Assembly: GCA_964535215.1 (NCBI GenBank)
Contig: CAZHST010000012.1
Span: 15,016 to 79,015 of the forward strand
Length of the DNA stretch: 64,000 nucleotides
Source of the DNA: JACQHM01 sp964535215
GTDB taxonomy: Bacteria; Methylomirabilota; Methylomirabilia; Methylomirabilales; JACQHM01
Direction of reading: 5' to 3'
Of the stretch, positions 60,559 through 64,000 are shown one piece after another (the first letter of the stretch is position 1; the number at the start of each line of letters is the position of its first letter). The translations under genes were made by a program, and so were the position numbers. The notes beneath the pieces are model-generated. The model did no database searches and had not been told where the DNA came from. It worked only from the letters and a program-made list of their open reading frames with translations.

Positions 60559-61533
60559 ATGAAGGCGATCCGGGTCCACCAGTACGGGGGGCCAGAGGTC
60601 CTCCGGTACGAAAAGGTCCCTGAGCCCGTGCCGGAAGCTGGGGAGGTACTTGTCCAGGTCCGGGCGGCAGGGGTGAACTTCGCCGATACCTTAGCCAGGA
60701 GAGGGTTGTACCCGACTCTGACCCCACCCCCTTTCATCCCAGGCTTCGAGATCGCTGGGACGGTCGTGGCGGTCGGGGCCGGCGTCGAGGGGATCACCAT
60801 CGGTCAGCGGGTCATGGGCTTTGCCCCGAAAGGGGGTTACGCCGAGCTGGCCGTCATGCCGGCGAAAGGAGCCATGCCGATTCCTGAGAGGATCAGCTTT
60901 GAGGAGGCGGCGGCCTTCCCGATCGCGTTCTTAACCGCCTACCATGCGTTGAAGACCTTCGGGCGGCTTCAGGAGGGGGAAACCGTCCTGATCCATGCCG
61001 CCGGCGGTGGGGTTGGGACGGCCGCTGTCCAACTGGCCAAGCTCTGGGGAGGGCAGGTGTTTGCCACGGTGGGATCGGACGAGAAGCTCTCCCGGGTGAG
61101 GGCCCTTGGCGCTGACATCGTCCACAACTATCGAACAGGGGATTTCCTGGAGGCGGTCAAGGGGTGGACGGGGGGAAGGGGGGTTGAGGTGGTGGTGGAG
61201 TCGGTGGGCGGGGAGGTCTTCGAGCAAAGCCTCCGCAGTCTTGCCCCCGACGGGCGGTTGATTGCTGTCGGTCTCTCCAGCGGCATCCAGCCAAAACTCC
61301 ACCTCGGCCTGGTGATCATGAACCGCCTTTCCGTCATCGGGATGCACCTTGGCTCGATGACCGTGAAGAGGCCGGAGCTCATCGGGGCTTCGGCCCGGGA
61401 GCTGATCGGGCTCCTCGCCGAGGGAAAGATCAAACCGATTGTCGGCCACGTCTTCCCTTTGAAGGAGGCCTCCGAGGCCCACAGGCTCCTCGAGGGCCGA
61501 GGGAGCTATGGCAAGCTGGTCCTCACCCCATGA
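60559..61533 (+). CDS. NADPH:quinone oxidoreductase-like (MDR family)
   Basis: The 324-residue zinc-free medium-chain reductase has KAIRVHQYGGPEVLRYEKVPEP, AAGVNFADTLARRGLYP, and the NADPH fold AAGGGVGTAAVQLAKLWG. Family members reduce quinones or enones and protect from redox stress. The ATG at 60559 follows GAGGGGAGGT. A terminator lies just after the stop. The MarR-protease-oxidoreductase order suggests a stress-response unit. Confidence 0.9.
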   Translation: MKAIRVHQYGGPEVLRYEKVPEPVPEAGEVLVQVRAAGVNFADTLARRGLYPTLTPPPFIPGFEIAGTVVAVGAGVEGITIGQRVMGFAPKGGYAELAVMPAKGAMPIPERISFEEAAAFPIAFLTAYHALKTFGRLQEGETVLIHAAGGGVGTAAVQLAKLWGGQVFATVGSDEKLSRVRALGADIVHNYRTGDFLEAVKGWTGGRGVEVVVESVGGEVFEQSLRSLAPDGRLIAVGLSSGIQPKLHLGLVIMNRLSVIGMHLGSMTVKRPELIGASARELIGLLAEGKIKPIVGHVFPLKEASEAHRLLEGRGSYGKLVLTP

Positions 61534-61539
61534 AACGAT

Positions 61540-61574
61540 GCGCCGGACCGACACATCGGCCCGGCGCTTTTCTT
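61540..61574 (+). terminator. Terminator after the quinone oxidoreductase gene
   Basis: GCGCCGGACCGA (61540-61551) and TCGGCCCGGCGC (61556-61567) form a long stem with one mismatch and a CACA loop. It is followed by TTTTCTT. The stem is symmetric and could also end transcription from the YtxH side, though its T-run on that strand is poor. Confidence 0.85.
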
Positions 61575-61598
61575 GCCGAGAGCCAGAGGCTTTAACGG

Positions 61599-61913
61599 TT
61601 ACCCGTGGGCTTCGAGGCTTTCCCTCTCCCGCTGCATGGCCTCCCGGCCCGCCTGGTAAGCAGCGGCGAGGATGGATTTACCCTCCTCAAGGGCTTCCTT
61701 GCTTTTATCAATGACCTCTTCAAACTTCTCCCGGAAATCCTCGGCGACGTCCCGGGTTTTCTCCTTGAAGCCGGAAGCGACCTCTTTGAGCCGCTCGCGG
61801 GTCTTGCTGCCCGATTCCGGGGCAAAGAGAAGGGCAAAAGCAGCTCCAAGGACGCCGCCCAGGATGAAGGCCAGAACCATCGAAGACGTCGTAAACCCCC
61901 TTTCCTCGTTCAT
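61599..61913 (-). CDS. YtxH-domain protein
   Basis: The 104-residue protein has a membrane segment with GGVLGAAFALLFAPESGSKTRERL, the YtxH hallmark, followed by a long charged amphipathic helix or coiled coil (about 40-95). YtxH proteins are linked to general stress in Firmicutes. Here it forms a pair with a DUF948 protein 7 bases upstream. The ATG follows GGAGGTGAGG. Confidence 0.88.
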   Translation of the reverse strand: MNEERGFTTSSMVLAFILGGVLGAAFALLFAPESGSKTRERLKEVASGFKEKTRDVAEDFREKFEEVIDKSKEALEEGKSILAAAYQAGREAMQRERESLEAHG

Positions 61914-61920
61914 CGTTTCC

Positions 61921-62313
61921 TCACCTCCTTTTACGAAGCATCCTCCAGAAAACCTTGGCACCGACCTTGACCCCCTTCATGAACGCCGTCATGGTAAAAA
62001 GGCGGGGGAGCAAGGCCACCTGGATGACCTCACTGGCCAGCCTGATGGTCTGTCCAGTTTGCTGAACGGCGTCCAGCGTTCCACCGACCTTGGACATCCC
62101 GTTGCTGACCTCCGCCGAGATCTTGTTCAGGTGGCGGAGGGTTTCTCTCAGGTCCAGCAAGGCCGGTTGAAGCTCCCTCTGAAGGACTTGGAGGAGCCGT
62201 TCAAGCTCTTTGGTCGTCTCCCGGACCTGACGCAGGGTTGGGATGAGAAAGACGACGAGCAGCACGATGGCAAAGGTGATGGCGCCGACAGCCACCTGGA
62301 TGGCGACAGGCAT
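61921..62313 (-). CDS. DUF948-domain protein
   Basis: The 130-residue protein starts with a hydrophobic segment (VGAITFAIVLLVVFLIPTL, about 9-27) and then helices with RETTKELERLLQVLQRELQPALLDLRETL, as in DUF948 proteins found next to YtxH genes. It probably anchors a cytoplasmic or periplasmic coiled coil at the membrane. The function is unknown, and the pairing with YtxH is common. Confidence 0.8.
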   Translation of the reverse strand: MPVAIQVAVGAITFAIVLLVVFLIPTLRQVRETTKELERLLQVLQRELQPALLDLRETLRHLNKISAEVSNGMSKVGGTLDAVQQTGQTIRLASEVIQVALLPRLFTMTAFMKGVKVGAKVFWRMLRKRR

Positions 62314-62362
62314 ACAGGCTCCTCTTCAAAAACTGCCGGTCTCTCAAGGTAAATACAAAACC

Positions 62363-62393
62363 ATTATAGCAAAATTCTTCCCCTCTCCGTCAA
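62363..62393 (-). promoter_or_regulatory. Promoter of the DUF948-YtxH pair
   Basis: On the minus strand a perfect TATAAT (62368-62363) has TTGACG (62393-62388) at 19 bases upstream. The spacing is long; TGACGG at 18 bases is an alternative. It lies 50 bases before the DUF948 start. Confidence 0.55.
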
Positions 62394-62395
62394 TC

Positions 62396-62465
62396 GAATT
62401 TTCCCCTTCTCCTCACCCTTGCCCTCTCCCCGGGGGAGAGGATCGGGAGGGGGGAAAGATCAGGG
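62396..62465. repeat. Palindromic C/G-tract repeat after the histidine kinase gene
   Basis: CCTCACCCTTGCCCTCTCCCC is followed by GGGGGAGAGGATCGGGAGG, a near-inverted repeat of G/C runs common between genes in some GC-rich bacteria. It ends at the stop of the histidine kinase gene. It resembles the element inside the putA linker. It may work as an RNA stop or stability signal or be inert. Confidence 0.5.
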
Positions 62466-64000
62466 TGGGAGGACGCGGATCTTCTCTCGTGGCTCCAGGG
62501 GTAACCGGACGGTGAAGGTGCTCCCCTTCCCTTCCCCTTCAGATTCGGCCTGGATCTCCCCACCGTGGAGCTCCACCAGCCGCTTGGTTAGGGTGAGCCC
62601 GAGGCCGGTCCCCTGGTACCGCTTCGTGAGGACGGGCTCCAGCTGGGTAAAGGGTTGGAAGAGTCTTGGCAGGTCCTCTTTCTTGATCCCGATTCCTGTG
62701 TCTTGCACGGCAATTTCGATGAAATCGCCGCGAGGGGCCAGCGGCCAGTGGCCAGCCTCTTGTTTTTCACTGGTCGCTGGCAACTGGTTACCGGTCACTC
62801 GATGCGCGGTGACACGCACCATCCCCCCTTTCGGGGTAAACTTGATGGCGTTCGAGAGGAGGTTGTAGAGGATCTGCTTGACCCGAACCGGATCGGCGGT
62901 GAGGGGGGTGAGGGGGGCATCCACGCGAAGCTGGAGATGAAGGCCCTTGGCACTCGCCTGGGGCTGGATATCAGCGAGGATCGCCTCAAGCAGCTCTTGC
63001 AGGTCGAAGGGCTCAGGAGAAAGCTCCAGCTTTCCGGCCTCCACCTTGGAGAGGTCCAGGAGGTCGTTGATCAGGGTAAGGAGATGCTTCCCGCTTTTGT
63101 GGATGTTCTCCACGTAACGGGCCTGCTTCGCGGTTAAGGGGCCATGGATCTGTTGCTGGAGCAGCTCGGTAAAGCCGAGGATCGAGTTCAGCGGTGTTCG
63201 GAGTTCATGGGACATGTTGGCCAGGAATTCGGATTTGGCCTGGGAGGCGGTCTCAGCCTGGTGCAGGGCTTCCTGTAGGGCCCTGGTTCGCTCCTCGACC
63301 TTCTGCTCCAGTTCCCAGGCGTAGCGGCTCATCTGTTCATGGAGCCGGGCATTCTCCAGAGCGATGGCCGCAGGCGGGGCCAGCAGCTCGAGAAGCTGGA
63401 GGTCTTCAGCGGTGAAGGTCCGTCCCGGCTCAGAGACCGCCACGCCTAGGGTCCCGATGAGCTGGTCTTTGAGGAGGAGGGGGACATGCATGGCGGCTGT
63501 GGCGGTCGTGGCCTCTAGAAGCCTTTGGGGGAAGGCCTGGTAGTCGTTCACGATCAGGGGGCGGCGAGTCGCCGCCACGGTTCCCATCACCCCTTCCCCA
63601 AGACGGAGCGTCTGGCGGAGGGGCAGGACATCACCCCCTTTCTGGGCGGCCAGGGTGAGGCATTGGGCGGCCTCGTCCCACAGGGTGAGGGCGGCTACGT
63701 CAGCCCGGAGGAGGTCGTGGGCGGCCTGGACAATCCGATCCAGGGTCTCAGACAGGGCTAAGGACTGGCTCAGGCTCTGGCCCACCTGCCACAGGCGCTC
63801 CAGAGCTGCCGCCCGGGCGGTGGCCTGTTGGTGCAGCTGGGCGTTCTCCAAGGCCACCGCCACCTGCGAGCCGAAGGCCGAGAGCAGCTCTACCTCCTCG
63901 TCGGTAAAGCGGGACCCGGCCTCCCGATAGACCACCAGGCCCCCAACGGGGGAACCTTCTCGCCCTATCAGGGGAACGGCCAGAACGGCCCGAGAGCCTA
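62460..64000 (-). CDS. GAF-domain sensor histidine kinase, 5' end missing
   Basis: The frame stays open to the window end, so the N-terminus is beyond it. Visible parts are the end of one GAF domain (AVLAVPLIGREGSPVGGLVVYR), a second GAF domain (about 60-200 of the visible part counted from the GTG at 63935), a coiled coil, the phospho-acceptor box MSHELRTPLNSILGF (His243), and the ATPase domain with KQILYNLLSNAIKFTPKGG, QDTGIGI and GTGLGLTLTKRLVELHGG. There is no transmembrane segment in view, so it may be cytoplasmic. Residues 378-403, between two core strands of the ATPase domain, are an insertion from repeat-like DNA. Confidence 0.93.
   Translation of the reverse strand, partial: GSRAVLAVPLIGREGSPVGGLVVYREAGSRFTDEEVELLSAFGSQVAVALENAQLHQQATARAAALERLWQVGQSLSQSLALSETLDRIVQAAHDLLRADVAALTLWDEAAQCLTLAAQKGGDVLPLRQTLRLGEGVMGTVAATRRPLIVNDYQAFPQRLLEATTATAAMHVPLLLKDQLIGTLGVAVSEPGRTFTAEDLQLLELLAPPAAIALENARLHEQMSRYAWELEQKVEERTRALQEALHQAETASQAKSEFLANMSHELRTPLNSILGFTELLQQQIHGPLTAKQARYVENIHKSGKHLLTLINDLLDLSKVEAGKLELSPEPFDLQELLEAILADIQPQASAKGLHLQLRVDAPLTPLTADPVRVKQILYNLLSNAIKFTPKGGMVRVTAHRVTGNQLPATSEKQEAGHWPLAPRGDFIEIAVQDTGIGIKKEDLPRLFQPFTQLEPVLTKRYQGTGLGLTLTKRLVELHGGEIQAESEGEGKGSTFTVRLPLEPREKIRVLPP
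62727..62804. repeat. Quasi-palindromic insert inside the kinase ATPase domain
   Basis: The plus strand reads GGCCAGTGGCCAG and, after a T-rich centre, CTGGTCGCTGGC, an inverted repeat with two mismatches, followed by AACTGGTTACCGG. Translated from the minus strand it gives about 26 residues (TGNQLPATSEKQEAGHWPLAP plus flanks) absent from normal kinases at this point. The reading frame is kept. The style matches the riboswitch insert and the hisG tail. Confidence 0.65.

Overview
The window is a 64 kb piece of a GC-rich, chromosome-like bacterial genome with dense genes, many 1-4 base stop/start overlaps and mostly strong Shine-Dalgarno sites. A BtuB-type outer-membrane receptor, TonB-domain proteins and periplasmic binding proteins point to a diderm (Gram-negative-type) cell. 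The gene set (murA next to a his operon, short-form HisG, PPDK, glyQ/glyS, CobO/U/T/S, a TonB-linked B12 system) would fit a deep-branching lineage such as NC10/Methylomirabilota or a relative. That placement is a guess from gene content. No rRNA or tRNA gene was seen.

Layout. 1-9.3 kb (+): 3' part of murA, then hisG-D-C-B-H-A-F, an adenosine-specific-kinase-like gene, hisIE, a HIT protein and an alpha/beta hydrolase. 9.4-15.1 kb (-): DUF711 protein, GatA/AtzE-like amidase with a tiny AtzG/GatC-like partner, and PutA. 15.2-17.8 kb: a 52-residue protein behind a sigma-54-type promoter, a four-cysteine miniprotein, an orotate-phosphoribosyltransferase-like enzyme and a CheR-CheB fusion. 17.8-26.2 kb (-): ppdK, glyS, a small exported protein, glyQ, an AIR-synthase-like protein and a site-2 protease. 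26.3 kb (+): an HU-like protein with its own promoter. 26.7-29.9 kb (-): a penicillin-acylase-family enzyme and a TonB-like protein.

30-40 kb (-) is a vitamin B12 salvage region. btuF-btuC-btuD and btuB-tonB-cobO-cobU-cobT-cobS each follow a cobalamin riboswitch. The btuF riboswitch leads to a terminator; the btuB riboswitch leads to a hairpin that would hide the btuB ribosome-binding site. A 36-codon remnant resembling the end of cobD lies between cobS and an MFS transporter gene.

40.1-51.7 kb (+) is one long run: a LacI-type regulator with a promoter/operator, lipA, pyruvate-dehydrogenase-like E1 alpha, E1 beta, E2 and E3, a complete sugar ABC importer, and lipB. It joins making lipoate, using it in the dehydrogenase, and sugar import in one apparent unit. 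51.7-55.9 kb holds a JAMM-domain protein behind a long leader, a TIGR02757 protein, an inositol-monophosphatase-like enzyme and two methyltransferases. 56.0-59.1 kb is a less GC-rich restriction-modification pair, probably acquired. 59.1-64 kb holds a MarR regulator, an HtrA-like protease, a quinone oxidoreductase, YtxH and DUF948 envelope/stress proteins, and a GAF-domain histidine kinase cut by the window end.

The most unusual pattern is a scatter of low-complexity, quasi-palindromic DNA of intergenic type that sits inside functional sequence: the 3' end of hisG, the interdomain linker of putA, the ATPase domain of the histidine kinase, a loop of the btuF riboswitch, and the spacers before lpd and after the kinase gene.
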